Positions 8,059 through 17,900 of a DNA stretch of 64,000 nt are shown piece by piece; the first letter of the stretch is position 1, and each line of letters begins with the position of its first letter. Source of the stretch: Flavonifractor porci (GTDB taxonomy: Bacteria > Bacillota > Clostridia > Oscillospirales > Oscillospiraceae). A program made the position numbers and the translations under genes. The stretch is from contig NZ_JBBHLB010000006.1 of NCBI RefSeq assembly GCF_037572415.1, positions 124,001 through 188,000 of the forward strand, in the 5' to 3' direction. The notes beneath the pieces are model-generated. The model was not told where the DNA came from. It made no database searches and saw only the letters and a program-made list of their open reading frames with translations.

Positions 8059-9092
8059 GGCTCCAGCCCCAGGGCAATGAGGCGGCTCACCAGGGCGGGA
8101 AAGTTCAGGCCGATCCCCTTCATCATATTGGGGTAGCGGCTGTGGGCGGTAAAGCCGGGGATGGTGTTGACCTCGTTGAAGTAGATCTCCCCCTCCGGGG
8201 TGAGGAACAGGTCCACCCGGGCAAACACCCGACAGTCCAGGGCCTGATAAATGATCCGGGCCGCCTCCTGGATGGCCGCCGCCTGCTCCGGCCGGATGCG
8301 GGCGGGACAGTGGATGGCGGAGGTCTTGAGGGTGTACTTCTCCTCGTAGTCAAAGAAGCCCTGGGACAGCTGGATCTCATCCACCAGCCCCACCGTCAGT
8401 TCCTCGTTGCCCAGCACGGCGCACCCCACCTCAAAGCCGGGCACCGCCTCCTCCAGTAGGGCCTCCCGGTCGTGCTTCAGTGCCTCCTTTACCGCCTCCA
8501 CCAGGGCCTCCGGCCCGGTCACCCGGGTGATGCCGAAGGAGGAACCGGCCCGCACCGGCTTGACGAACAGGGGATAGCCCAGGTCCCGGGCCACCCTCTG
8601 GAGGTCGGCCTCCCGCCAGTTTCGGTCCACCACCGTCCCCCGGGGAACCTTCACCCCCGCCAGGGCGGCCAGCTTATGGGCCCGGTCCTTGTCCATGCAC
8701 AGGGCGCTGGCCAGGGTACCGCAGCCGATCACCGGCACCCCCGCCAATTCCAGCAGGCCCTGGAGGGTGCCGTCCTCCCCATTTTTCCCGTGGAGCACCG
8801 GGAAGGCCCCGTCAAAATGAAGCCGCGTTCCGGTACCGTCCAGCAGCAGAAGCTCCCCCCGCCCCCGGTCCAGGGAGAGGGTGCAGGGGGTACAGCTTTC
8901 CTGCTGCCAGGTATCAGCCTCCATCCGGTCCAGAGGGCCGGTATAGTACAGCCACTGTCCCCAGCGGGTGATGCCCACCAGCAGGGGCGTATAGGCCTCC
9001 CGGTCCATATGGCTCACCACGGCATGGGCCGATTGCAGAGAAACGGCATACTCCGTGGAGCAGCCGCCGAAAAGTACCAGAATGGTTTTCAT
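8055..9092 (-). CDS. vanG: D-alanine--D-serine ligase, VanG type
   Basis: ATP-grasp ligase of 345 residues. From memory, long stretches match enterococcal VanG almost word for word: FPVLHGKNGEDGTLQG, LCMDKDRAHKL, FVKPVRAGSSFGIT, GFEVGCAVLG, FFDYEEKYTLK (the omega-loop EKY motif of the D-Ser ligases) and FNEVNTIPGFTAHSRYPN. It makes D-Ala-D-Ser for peptidoglycan precursors, the basis of low-level vancomycin resistance. ATG 9092 has GGAGG eight bases upstream. It is first in an operon with VanXY and the racemase; no vanRS, vanU, vanW or vanY gene is adjacent. Resistance itself cannot be concluded from sequence. Confidence 0.9.
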   Translation of the reverse strand: MKTILVLFGGCSTEYAVSLQSAHAVVSHMDREAYTPLLVGITRWGQWLYYTGPLDRMEADTWQQESCTPCTLSLDRGRGELLLLDGTGTRLHFDGAFPVLHGKNGEDGTLQGLLELAGVPVIGCGTLASALCMDKDRAHKLAALAGVKVPRGTVVDRNWREADLQRVARDLGYPLFVKPVRAGSSFGITRVTGPEALVEAVKEALKHDREALLEEAVPGFEVGCAVLGNEELTVGLVDEIQLSQGFFDYEEKYTLKTSAIHCPARIRPEQAAAIQEAARIIYQALDCRVFARVDLFLTPEGEIYFNEVNTIPGFTAHSRYPNMMKGIGLNFPALVSRLIALGLEP

Positions 9093-9115
9093 TGTAGATT
9101 CCTCCCAACAGGCAA

Positions 9116-9160
9116 AAACGCCTTGCTTTGATACCGATATGGTACCAAAGCAAGGCGTTT
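9116..9160 (-). promoter_or_regulatory. large leader hairpin / attenuator-like element before vanG
   Basis: A perfect 15-pair stem (AAACGCCTTGCTTTG and its complement) is extended by four more pairs around a GATAT loop, and on the minus strand is followed by TTTTTG only 20 bases before the vanG start. It has the form of an intrinsic terminator placed in the leader. No convincing -35/-10 pair was found for the operon upstream of it. Confidence 0.6.
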
Positions 9161-9381
9161 GATGTTTTTGCTTTTTCTTTCCCGCACCCTACAAGTTTCC
9201 AAACATTTCTTTCTATTTTCTTACAACAAGGCTCTCATCTCACCTCCCGCCCAGAGCCCCGGCAGCGTCCGAACGCCCTCAGGCAGGGCAAAGGCCAGTC
9301 GTCATCCTCCTTGCGGTTCATCCAGGCAAAGATCCTGAGCAGTTTGAAAGCTGCGGCATTTCAGGAAAAAAGTGCATTTTC

Positions 9382-9410
9382 TTGACAAAAAGCACGACAT
9401 CCATTAGAAT
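9382..9410 (+). promoter_or_regulatory. promoter of the cobalamin-riboswitch operon
   Basis: TTGACA (9382-9387), 17 bases, TAGAAT (9405-9410), just upstream of the cobalamin aptamer. The stretch 9161-9380 between this and the vanG leader holds no gene that I can support. Confidence 0.82.
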
Positions 9411-9432
9411 AGGGCCACAATCTATACTACCT

Positions 9433-9602
9433 TCCAAGTGTCCAGCTTCGGCTGGGTGAAAAGGGAATCGGGTGAAAGTCCCGAGCGATCCGGTCACTGT
9501 AAACGGGGAACAAACCGCAGCAGCCATTATCCCGCCCAAACGGGGGACGAGAAGGCGCGGTGCGTGTTGATCCGTAAGCCAGGAAACCTGCTTGGATAGG
9601 GG
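9433..9602 (+). ncRNA. cobalamin (B12) riboswitch
   Basis: The leader contains the conserved core GGGAATCGGGTGAAAGTCCC, then GGTCACTGTAAACGGGG and the AAGCCAGGAAACCTGC box, in the order and spacing of cobalamin riboswitches. It precedes a BtuFCD-like importer, the classical target. Bound cobalamin would favour the downstream terminator and shut uptake down. Confidence 0.93.
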
Positions 9603-9660
9603 ATAGGCATCTTCCGCAGAAAGAGCCCTGTCCAGTGCTGCAGCCCCGGTCAGATCTGGA

Positions 9661-9691
9661 AGTCCGCTTTCTCTGGAAAGCGGACTTTTTC
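9661..9691 (+). terminator. riboswitch expression-platform terminator
   Basis: AGTCCGCTTTC, a TCTG loop and GAAAGCGGACT are followed by TTTTTC and a further T run, about 50 bases before the first ribosome-binding site of the operon. Confidence 0.85.
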
Positions 9692-9739
9692 TCTTTTTTG
9701 CGGCTGGCGCATATATCATCACATCAGGAGGAATGTTCT

Positions 9740-10786
9740 ATGAATGGAATCCGCACCGCCGCGTCCCTGCTTGTCGCCTCGGCTTTGGTCCTGTCTCTGG
9801 CCGGCTGTTCCGGGGGCACGCCGGCCAGCTCCCCGCCCCCCGCCGGCACAAGTCCCGTCCAAACCGCGGAAACGCCATCGGCGGACGCCCACTACCCGGT
9901 CACCATCACCAACTATGACTACGCCGGCCAGCCGGTCACCTACACCTATGAGGCCCCGCCGGAACGGGTGCTGTGCGTCTATCAGGGCTGTATCGAGACC
10001 ATGATCGCCCTGGGCCTGGAGGATCATGTGCTGGCCTCCTACGGACTGGACAATGAGGTCAAGGAGGAGTGGCAGGCCGGTTTTGCCAACATGAAGTACG
10101 ACGCTTCCGTTTTCGCCCCCGATCTGGAGACCGTCACCCTGCTGGAACCCGATATGATCTTCTCCTGGGGTTCCTACTTTGGGGACAAAAAACTGGGCGA
10201 CGTACACAGCTGGAACGAAAAGGGCGTGGCCACCTACATGAACTCCAACACCGTGCCCGGCGGCACCCGCACCCTGGAGCATGAGTACGAGGATATTCTG
10301 AACATCGGCAGGATCTTCGGGGCGGAGGATCGGGCCGCAGCCCTGGTGGATGAAATGAAGGGGCAGGTGGAAGCCACCCTGGCCGCCGTGCCGGGACAGC
10401 AGCCCCTTCGGGTGGCGGTGGTGGAGCCTGCCGGCGGCAGCATCACCAATTACGGCGCGGACACACTGGCCGGCGATATGGTGCGCGCGCTGGGCGGACA
10501 GCTGGCCAAGCCCCAGGGCAGCGACATGGGCAAGGAGGATCTGGTGACCTGTGACCCGGACGTGATCTTTGTGGTCTACATGGCCTATGACGGAGACGAC
10601 CCCGAGACGGTCAAGGCCGCCCAGCTGGCCGCCATTCAGGACGATCCCGCCTTCGCCAGCCTTTCCGCCGTTCAAAAGGGCCGCGTTCACCTCATCATGC
10701 TGGGCGATATGTACGCCAGCGGCCCCCGCACCATTGACGGGCTCAACACCCTGGCCCAGGGGATGTATCCCGGTCTGGAGCTGTAA
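9740..10786 (+). CDS. btuF: cobalamin-type ABC transporter substrate-binding lipoprotein
   Basis: 348 residues. The signal peptide ends in a lipobox, LSLAGCSGG, followed by a Pro/Ser/Ala-rich tether. The rest is a class III periplasmic binding-protein fold (family of BtuF/FecB): a PPERVLCVYQGC strand, ETVTLLEPDMIFSW, and the C-terminal lobe with CDPDVIFVVY. ATG 9740 lies behind AGGAGGAA; the longer reading frame would begin in the riboswitch. It is first in an operon with a FecCD permease and an ATPase under a B12 riboswitch, which makes cobalamin or a corrinoid the likely ligand rather than a siderophore. Confidence 0.88.
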   Translation: MNGIRTAASLLVASALVLSLAGCSGGTPASSPPPAGTSPVQTAETPSADAHYPVTITNYDYAGQPVTYTYEAPPERVLCVYQGCIETMIALGLEDHVLASYGLDNEVKEEWQAGFANMKYDASVFAPDLETVTLLEPDMIFSWGSYFGDKKLGDVHSWNEKGVATYMNSNTVPGGTRTLEHEYEDILNIGRIFGAEDRAAALVDEMKGQVEATLAAVPGQQPLRVAVVEPAGGSITNYGADTLAGDMVRALGGQLAKPQGSDMGKEDLVTCDPDVIFVVYMAYDGDDPETVKAAQLAAIQDDPAFASLSAVQKGRVHLIMLGDMYASGPRTIDGLNTLAQGMYPGLEL

Positions 10787-11860
10787 ATGGAGCCCCGGCG
10801 GAATGTTCTGGCCCGGCATCCCTGGACCTATCTGGCGGTGTGCGCCGTCCTGCTGGCGGTCCTGCTGGCGTCCCTGCTGGCAGCCGTCAGCCTGGGCACC
10901 ATGTCCATCCCCCCGGGAGACGTCTACCGGGTGCTGCTGCATGAGCTCTTTGGCCTGGGCGACCCCGCCCGGTGGGGCAGCGGCGGCGTCCATGACGTGG
11001 TGTGGTTCATCCGCCTGCCCCGGCTGATCCTGGCCGTGGGCGTGGGAATGGGCCTGGCTGTGTGCGGCGCGGTAATGCAGGCCATTGTCAAAAACCCGCT
11101 GGCCGATCCCTATGTGCTGGGGGTATCCTCCGGCGCCTATCTGGGCGCCACCCTGGCCATGCTGCTGGGCGCCGGGGCCTTTTTGGGCGGCAGCGCCATG
11201 GGGCTGCTGGGCTGCGCCGGGGCCTTTGCCGTATCTTTGGCGGTCATGGCGCTGGCCAATCTGGGCGGACAGGTCAACGCGGTCAAGCTGCTGCTGGCCG
11301 GCGCCGCCATGAGCGCCGTATGCGCCGGTTTTTCCAACCTGTTCATCTATATCCTCAACAATGACCACGCGGCCGCCGCCGTGGTGCAGTGGTCCATGGG
11401 CAGTCTGGCCGGCGCGGACTGGGCCGGCAACGCCGTCATTCTCCCGGTGTCGCTGGCGGGCACCCTCTTCTTCTGGAGTCAGTACCGCAGCCTGAACCTG
11501 ATGCTGCTGGGTGACGAATCGGCCATTACCCTGGGCACCAACCTCCATGGCAGGCGGCTGCTCTATCTGCTGGTGAGCGCCCTGCTGGTGGGCTTTGCGG
11601 TATACAAAGCCGGGCTGATCGGCTTTGTGGGCCTGATCATCCCCCATGTGGTGCGGATGCTCTTCGGCACGGATCACAAAAAGCTCATTCCCCTGTGCGC
11701 CCTGTCCGGCGCCCTTTTCCTGGTCTGGGCCGACGTGCTCTGCCGGGTGGTGCTGCCGGGCAACGAACTGCCCATCGGTATTCTCACCTCTCTGGTGGGC
11801 GCGCCGGTGTTTGCCTACCTCATGGTCAGGAAAACCTACGGATTTGGAGGCGGAGACTGA
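10787..11860 (+). CDS. btuC: FecCD-family ABC permease (BtuC-like)
   Basis: 357 residues with about ten membrane helices. The family signatures RLPRLILAVGVGMGLAVCGA near residue 75, NPLADPYVLGVSSGA, and GFVGLIIPHVVRMLFGTDHK are all present; the last is the loop that contacts the ATPase. The start ATG follows the btuF stop directly (TAAATG), and its stop shares a base with the next start. The permease presumably forms a homodimer for corrinoid import. Confidence 0.92.
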   Translation: MEPRRNVLARHPWTYLAVCAVLLAVLLASLLAAVSLGTMSIPPGDVYRVLLHELFGLGDPARWGSGGVHDVVWFIRLPRLILAVGVGMGLAVCGAVMQAIVKNPLADPYVLGVSSGAYLGATLAMLLGAGAFLGGSAMGLLGCAGAFAVSLAVMALANLGGQVNAVKLLLAGAAMSAVCAGFSNLFIYILNNDHAAAAVVQWSMGSLAGADWAGNAVILPVSLAGTLFFWSQYRSLNLMLLGDESAITLGTNLHGRRLLYLLVSALLVGFAVYKAGLIGFVGLIIPHVVRMLFGTDHKKLIPLCALSGALFLVWADVLCRVVLPGNELPIGILTSLVGAPVFAYLMVRKTYGFGGGD

Positions 11861-12630
11861 TGGAACTGCATACCCGACAGCTCCAGGCCCGGCTGGGCGG
11901 CAGCCAGATCCTCAAGGGCGTGGATATCCAGGCCGGACGCAAAGAGCTGGTGGGCGTGATCGGCCCAAATGGCAGCGGAAAGAGCACCCTGCTGAAATGC
12001 CTCTACCGGGTGCTCAGGCCCAGCGGCGGCGCGGTCTGGCTGGACGGCAGGGAGCTGGAACGCTACTCGTTCAAAGAGTCGGCCCGCCGCGTCGCCGTGG
12101 TGGCCCAGCACAATTATTATAACTTCGATTTCTCCGTCTACGATGTGGTCATGATGGGCCGGGCTCCCCACAAAGGGGCGCTGGAACGGGACAACCACCG
12201 GGATCACCAGCTGGTTCGCAGCGCGCTGGAAACCGTGGGCATGGAGGGCTTTGCCGCCCGTTCCTTCTCCACCCTCTCCGGCGGGGAACAGCAGCGGGTG
12301 ATCCTGGCCCGGGCACTGGCTCAGGATACCCCCTGCCTCATTCTGGACGAGCCCACCAACCACCTGGATATCAAATTCCAGCTTCAGCTGATGGATATCG
12401 TCAAGCAGCTGGATCGGACGGTGGTAGCCGCCATCCACGATCTGAATCTGGCCGCCATGTACTGCGACCGGCTCTATGCCCTGAAGGACGGGGAGATCGT
12501 GGGGAGCGGCCCGCCCCAGGCTCTGCTGACGGAGGCCTTTCTCCGCCGGGTCTACGAGGTGGAGGCCCACATCTTCACAGATCCCACCGGCCGGCTTCAT
12601 ATTTCTTACCACAGCCCCTGCCATCCATAG
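11860..12630 (+). CDS. btuD: ABC transporter ATP-binding protein (BtuD-like)
   Basis: 256 residues. Walker A is GPNGSGKST, the Q-loop is VVAQH, the signature is LSGGEQQR, Walker B is CLILDEPTNHLD and the switch His lies in AAIHDLN. The start overlaps the permease stop by one base (TGATG). It completes the btuFCD operon. No terminator directly after it was obvious; the tRNA terminator stem at 12661-12692 could also serve this strand. Confidence 0.92.
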   Translation: MELHTRQLQARLGGSQILKGVDIQAGRKELVGVIGPNGSGKSTLLKCLYRVLRPSGGAVWLDGRELERYSFKESARRVAVVAQHNYYNFDFSVYDVVMMGRAPHKGALERDNHRDHQLVRSALETVGMEGFAARSFSTLSGGEQQRVILARALAQDTPCLILDEPTNHLDIKFQLQLMDIVKQLDRTVVAAIHDLNLAAMYCDRLYALKDGEIVGSGPPQALLTEAFLRRVYEVEAHIFTDPTGRLHISYHSPCHP

Positions 12631-12653
12631 GGCGGGCGGCGTTGATGCGGACA

Positions 12654-12692
12654 TAAAAAGACGTCGGAGCAAAGCAAGCTTTGCTCCGACGT
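12654..12692 (-). terminator. terminator of the tRNA-Arg transcript
   Basis: A perfect 15-pair stem (ACGTCGGAGCAAAGC and complement) begins in the tRNA CCA end and on the minus strand is followed by CTTTTTATG. Confidence 0.85.
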
Positions 12693-12768
12693 GGCACGCC
12701 AGAAGGGAATCGAACCCCCAGCCTCACCCTTAGGAGGGGTGCGCTCTATCCGATTGAGCTACTGGCGC
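12692..12768 (-). tRNA. tRNA-Arg (anticodon CCU)
   Basis: The minus strand folds as a full cloverleaf: acceptor GCGCCAG paired with CTGGCGT (one G-U), a D-arm with AGCTCAATCGGATAGAGC, an anticodon stem CACCC/GGGTG with loop CTCCTAA, and a T-arm containing GGTTCGATTCC. The anticodon CCT reads AGG. The CCA end is encoded. Confidence 0.95.
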
Positions 12769-12897
12769 GGATCATACTGTGGGGAAGCATGAAAACTTCC
12801 TGCCAGACACTGAGTCATTGTAACCCAATTTTCGGGCGGTGTCAACGCTGAGGGTGGGAAAGATGTGGGTTTTTGTTGGTTTTTTTGCGGAAAGCTG

Positions 12898-12927
12898 TTG
12901 CATGGCCCGCAAGGTATGCAGTATAAT
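12898..12927 (+). promoter_or_regulatory. promoter of typA
   Basis: TTGCAT (12898-12903), 18 bases, TATAAT (12922-12927), leaving a leader of about 110 bases before typA. Confidence 0.6.
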
Positions 12928-13044
12928 TAAGAGTCGAGCTTATCAGAATATTGCATACACCCAGCTGTATGCCTTTTTGCGGGATATCTGCCGGGAAACT
13001 CAGGGCTCCGGCGGTCTTGCCAGTATATCGGGAGGAAAGTTTAC

Positions 13045-14871
13045 ATGCACAACGAGAAATTACGCAACGTAGCCATCATCGCCCACGTCGACCATGGCAA
13101 GACCACCCTGGTGGACGAAATGCTCAAGCAGGGCGGCATCTACCGTGAGAACCAGGCCACGGTGGAGCGGGTCATGGACTCCAACGACCTGGAGCGCGAG
13201 CGCGGCATCACCATCCTGGCCAAAAACACCGCCGTCCACTACAAGGACGTGAAGATCAACATCGTGGACACCCCGGGCCACGCCGACTTCGGCGGCGAGG
13301 TGGAGCGTATCCTGAAGATGGTCAACGGCGTCATTCTGCTGGTGGACGCCGCCGAAGGCCCCATGCCCCAGACCCGCTTCGTGCTGTCCAAGGCCCTGGA
13401 GCTGGGCCACAAGGTCATCGTGGTAGTCAACAAGATCGACCGCCCCGACCAGCGCATTCACGAGGTCATGGACGAGGTGCTGGAGCTGCTGCTGGACCTG
13501 AACGCCACCGACGAGCAGTTTGAGTCCCCCACCCTGTTCTGCTCCGGCCGTCAGGGCACCGCCTCCTACTCCCCCGACCAGCCCGGCACCGACCTGGTGC
13601 CCCTGTTCGAGACCATCGTCAACTATATCCCCGCCCCCGAGGCCGATGTGGAGGCCCCCTTCCAGATGCTGGTGTCCTCCATCGACTACAACGAGTTCGT
13701 GGGCCGGATCGCCATCGGCCGCATCGAGCGGGGCACCGTGAAGCAGAACCAGGAGATCGTGGTGTGCAACTACCACAACTCCGACGAGGCCCCCAAGAAG
13801 GCCAAGGCCACCGCTCTGTACCAGTTTGACGGTCTGGGCAAGGTACCCGTCACCGAGGCTGACGCCGGCAATATCATTGCCATGAGCGGCATCGGCGAGA
13901 TCACCATCGGCGACACCATCTGCGCTCCCGACGCGGTGGAGCCCATCGAGTTCGTCAAGATCTCCGCCCCCACCATTGAGATGACCTTCTCCGTCAACGA
14001 CTCCCCCTTCGCCGGCAAGGAGGGCAAGTTCGTCACCTCCCGCCAGCTGCGTGAGCGTCTGTTCCGTGAGACCATGAAGGACGTGTCCCTGCGGGTCACC
14101 GAGACCGACTCCACCGACGCCTTCAACGTGGCCGGCCGCGGTGAGATGAGCCTATCCATCCTCATCGAGACCATGCGCCGTGAGGGCTATGAGTTCCAGG
14201 TGTCTCCCCCCCGCGTGCTCTTCCAGGAGATCGACGGCAAGAAGTGCGAGCCCATCGAGCGTCTGGTGGTAGACGTGCCCTCCGACAGCGTGGGCGCCGT
14301 CATTGAGAAGATCGGCTCCCGAAAGGGCGACCTGCTGGAGATGACCCCCGTGGGCGACCGGATGAAGATCGAGTTCCTGGTGCCCTCCCGCGGTCTGTTC
14401 GGCTACCGCAACGAGTTCCTCACCGACACCAAGGGCGAGGGCATCATGGCTTCCGTGTTTGATTCCTACGCCCCCATGAAGGGCGACATCCAGCGCCGGG
14501 CCTCCGGCTCTCTGGTGTCCTTCGAGACCGGCGAGAGCGTGACCTACGGCCTGTTCAACGCCCAGGAGCGGGGCGTGCTCTTCATCGGCGCCGGCGTGCC
14601 CGTCTATGCCGGCATGGTGGTGGGCGAAACCCCCAAGCAGGAGGATATCAGCGTCAACATCTGTAAGAAGAAGCAGCTGACCAATATGCGCGCCTCCGGC
14701 TCTGACGACGCCCTGCGCCTCACGCCCCCCCGCCAGCTGTCTCTGGAGCAGTGCCTGGAGTTCCTGGCCGACGACGAGCTGCTGGAGGTCACTCCCCAGT
14801 CCCTGCGTCTGCGTAAGCGCCTGCTGGACCATGCGGCCCGGATGCGCGAGGCCTCCAAGAAAAAGGCCTGA
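13045..14871 (+). CDS. typA: ribosome-associated GTPase TypA/BipA
   Basis: 608 residues, the usual length. G1 is AHVDHGKT, the switch region has ERERGITI, G3 is DTPGHADF and G4 is NKID. Later regions show the EF-G-like domains and the TypA C-terminal domain, with VPSRGLFGYRNEFLTDT and TNMRASGSDDALRL typical of the family. It binds 70S ribosomes and supports 50S assembly and stress growth in organisms studied. GGAGGAAAG precedes the start. Codon use is strongly biased to C/G-ending codons, as expected for a well expressed gene. Monocistronic, with its own promoter and terminator. Confidence 0.97.
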   Translation: MHNEKLRNVAIIAHVDHGKTTLVDEMLKQGGIYRENQATVERVMDSNDLERERGITILAKNTAVHYKDVKINIVDTPGHADFGGEVERILKMVNGVILLVDAAEGPMPQTRFVLSKALELGHKVIVVVNKIDRPDQRIHEVMDEVLELLLDLNATDEQFESPTLFCSGRQGTASYSPDQPGTDLVPLFETIVNYIPAPEADVEAPFQMLVSSIDYNEFVGRIAIGRIERGTVKQNQEIVVCNYHNSDEAPKKAKATALYQFDGLGKVPVTEADAGNIIAMSGIGEITIGDTICAPDAVEPIEFVKISAPTIEMTFSVNDSPFAGKEGKFVTSRQLRERLFRETMKDVSLRVTETDSTDAFNVAGRGEMSLSILIETMRREGYEFQVSPPRVLFQEIDGKKCEPIERLVVDVPSDSVGAVIEKIGSRKGDLLEMTPVGDRMKIEFLVPSRGLFGYRNEFLTDTKGEGIMASVFDSYAPMKGDIQRRASGSLVSFETGESVTYGLFNAQERGVLFIGAGVPVYAGMVVGETPKQEDISVNICKKKQLTNMRASGSDDALRLTPPRQLSLEQCLEFLADDELLEVTPQSLRLRKRLLDHAARMREASKKKA

Positions 14872-14883
14872 TATAAGATCAAT

Positions 14884-14917
14884 ACAGCCCCCGGAACCAC
14901 AAGGTTCCGGGGGCTGT
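14884..14917 (+). terminator. terminator between typA and the GLUG gene
   Basis: A 15-pair stem, ACAGCCCCCGGAACC with its complement and an ACAA loop, is followed by TTTCTTAT. It lies between converging genes. Confidence 0.8.
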
Positions 14918-14920
14918 TTC

Positions 14921-17900
14921 TTATACCGGGATCTTTTTCTGCTTCCTTTTCCGATGGAACGCCAAGGCTATCACCAGCAGCACTGCCGCTCCGGCGCAGC
15001 ACAGCAGCACCACAAGCATGACATTGGGTGCCGTACCGTCCAGCAGCACCACCTGCCCGCTGGCCGGGCCGTCAAAGACCAGATAGCTGCCGTCCTGACT
15101 GGCCTTTACCACCTGCCAGCCGCTGTCGGTCTGCACAGCGGCCACCGGATGGGCCGCGTCCACACAGCGCAGCCGGAGGGTCACCGTATCCCCCTGGTTT
15201 CCCTGCACAATGTAGGACCAGCCCTCCACACTCCGGTAGCCCGACAGGTCGGGCAGCTGGTCCAGCCCTTCCACACGCAGGCTGGCCTGAGGCTCAAAGG
15301 TGCCCTGAACCAGCAGGACAGGGAATTCCTCGCCGGAGGAGAGGGTGGCCGTGGGCTGGGTAAACCGGGCCTCCAGCACCATGGACCGGGTAAGCCCTTC
15401 CACCGGGAAGTCGGGCCACACGCCGTACTCCCCGTCCCGGGCAGGCGGCTCTGGCACCAGGCTCTGGTCCAGGTCGTCCCCGTAGGCAAAGGGGATCTCG
15501 GCCACGGTCTTGCCGTCGGCCACAAAGCGGTAGGAGAAGGTAAGGAAATCCTCCGGAATGCCGCTCAGCACGGAGAAGGCGTCAAACTTCAGTCCCTCCG
15601 CCTGACCGGCCACGTCCACCCCGTCCAGCCCCGCCAGCTCCTCCAGCAGGTAGCGGTTGCCGGTGAGGGGATCGCCGGACTGACCGGCAATGGCCCCCCG
15701 GTACTCCCCGTCTCCCTGGGCCCGCACCATGGCCCGGCAGTCGGTGAGGGTGCCGCCCAGACCGGCGATGCCCCCCAGCCAGCTGCCTCCGTCCAGATCC
15801 ACCAGGGCGGCGCACCGGATCACCGAACCGCCGGTGCGGCCGGCAATGCCGCCGCAGTAGTCGGTGCCCGTCTCCACCGTGCCCCGGGCAGCGCAGTCCA
15901 GGATGGAGCCGGTGGTACACCGTCCGGCGATGCCGCCGCCGCAGTCGTTTCTCACGGCAACGGCGCCGTCAAAGCGGCACTGCCGCACCGCCGCCCGCAG
16001 GGTGGCGTACACGTCGGAGAGCAGTTTGATGTCCTCCATGTCAAAGGTGGCCTCGGGGTCGTCCCCCACCTCGGCCCCCACGGCCCCCACGATGCCGCCC
16101 ACGTTGGAGTCACCCTCCACGGTGCAGGCGGCGGTGCAGCCCATGACCAGGCCGGGGCCTTCCGTAATGTCCCCCGAAAGGTCCTGGGTGGTGAGTTTCG
16201 GCTCCCGGCCCATGTCGTAGATGGCCTGACGGACCTGGTCCAGGGCCCCGATCACCCGCTGGGCGGAGGCGTGGAGCGCCTGATTGTCCGCCCCGGCGGC
16301 CTGGGTCATCTGGTCCACCCGGTTCTGGATCACATCCAGCTGCTCCCCGATGTCGTCCGCCGCCGCCTGGGTCCGCTCCCCCAGCTGATCGGAATAGTCT
16401 TTCAGCAGGGTACGGATGGCGGAGGCCTCGTTGCTGACGGCGTCCAGATCCTTCTTGCTGTCCTTGGACAGGGCGCTGCCCGCCCCCACCAGATGGCTGG
16501 CGGCGCTATGGATGGCCTTGGCGGCCTGATCCGCGTCCTTCCGCGCCGCCTCCATCTCTTTCGAGGTGTCGTGGCTCAGCGTTTCCCACCTGCCGGTGAG
16601 GTCGCTGACCAGGCCGGGCAGCTTGCCCAGGGCCTTGGAGATGGCGGACAGGTGTCCCGCCGGGTCTATGCTGGGGAAGGGCACCGCCAGGGCTCCCTTC
16701 CAATCCAGCTTTTTCAGGCAGTCGGCCACCTGGGTGAGATAGCTGCCCAGGCTGTCCAGCTCACGGGACATGGCCTGTAGGTGGGTGCGGATGATATTGG
16801 CCTGTTTCTCAATGCCTTCGGCGGCATCATCCAGAGCCTCCACCGCCTCTACCAGCGCGTTGTCAGCGCTGTCCAGCATCTCGCTCAGACTGCGGCGCAG
16901 CTGGGCGGTACTATCCAGCAGATCGTCCAGATCGTCCCCGGCCTCATTGGAAAAGGTATCCACATGACCCCGCAGGCCGTCCAGGGCATCCCCCAGCGCG
17001 GCGGCATGGCGGTCCAGCTGGTCGGTCATAGCGCGGTAGTCGGTGAGACCCTGGTCCCCGGCCTGCTGGGCCCGGTCCCGGATCTGGCCAACCGCCTCAT
17101 GGATGGCCTGGGCGTCCTCCACCCCCTGGTCCACCATGCCGCTGAGCTGGTCGGCAAAGCCTTCCATCTCATCAAAGAGGACCCCCAGGCTGTCGTTGAG
17201 GCTGTCGGCGGGAGAGTCGCCGTAGCGCACCTCCACATTGGGCTCGAACTGGCCCACAATGCCTCCCACGTCCTTCCGGCCCAGGATGGGGCCGGTATTG
17301 GAACAGTTGGTGATGGAGCCGGACTGGAGCCCGGCCATGCCCCCGGCGTTGTAGCCCAGGTGCTGATAGCCCACGGTGCCGGAATTGGAGCAGTGGTCGA
17401 TGGTGCCCCGGGACAGCCCGGCGATGCCGCCGGAGTTGGAGGGCACCTTCTGATCGGAGGCGGTATTGATCTCCCCGGCGTTGGTGCAGCCGGTGATGGT
17501 ACCCAGATTCTGCCCGGCAATGCCGCCGGCGTTGCTGGGGGCGGAGATTACGGCCTGGTTGGAGCAGCCCGTCACGGTGCCGCTCTCCCCGTTGACGCCC
17601 ACTACGCCCCCCACATCCTCCTGACCGGAGACGGAGCCTTTGACGGTACAGTTGCGCACGGTGCCGTAGTTCTCTCCGGCCACCAGACCCACCTGGCCGC
17701 CGGTGCCGCCGGGCCGGAGGGTGCCCTCCACCGTCAGGTCCTCCACCTGGGCGCTCTGGGTGAGGGTGCGGAAGAGGCCCACTTTGGACCCTTTGCCGCT
17801 AAAGGACAGGCCGGTGATGGTATGGCCGTTTCCGTGGAAGGTGCCCTGGAAGATGGGAATGGAGGTAAAGTCGGCGTCGCTCAGGTCCAGGTCGGCGGTG

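Noticed and set aside
9318..9722. Minus-strand frame across the cobalamin riboswitch
   Set aside because: The DNA is fully explained by promoter, aptamer and terminator.
14831..16780. Long + strand frames opposite the GLUG gene, and similar frames opposite the MMPL gene (18103-20547)
   Set aside because: These are antisense shadows of high-GC genes; the products are His/Gly/Gln-rich and match nothing.
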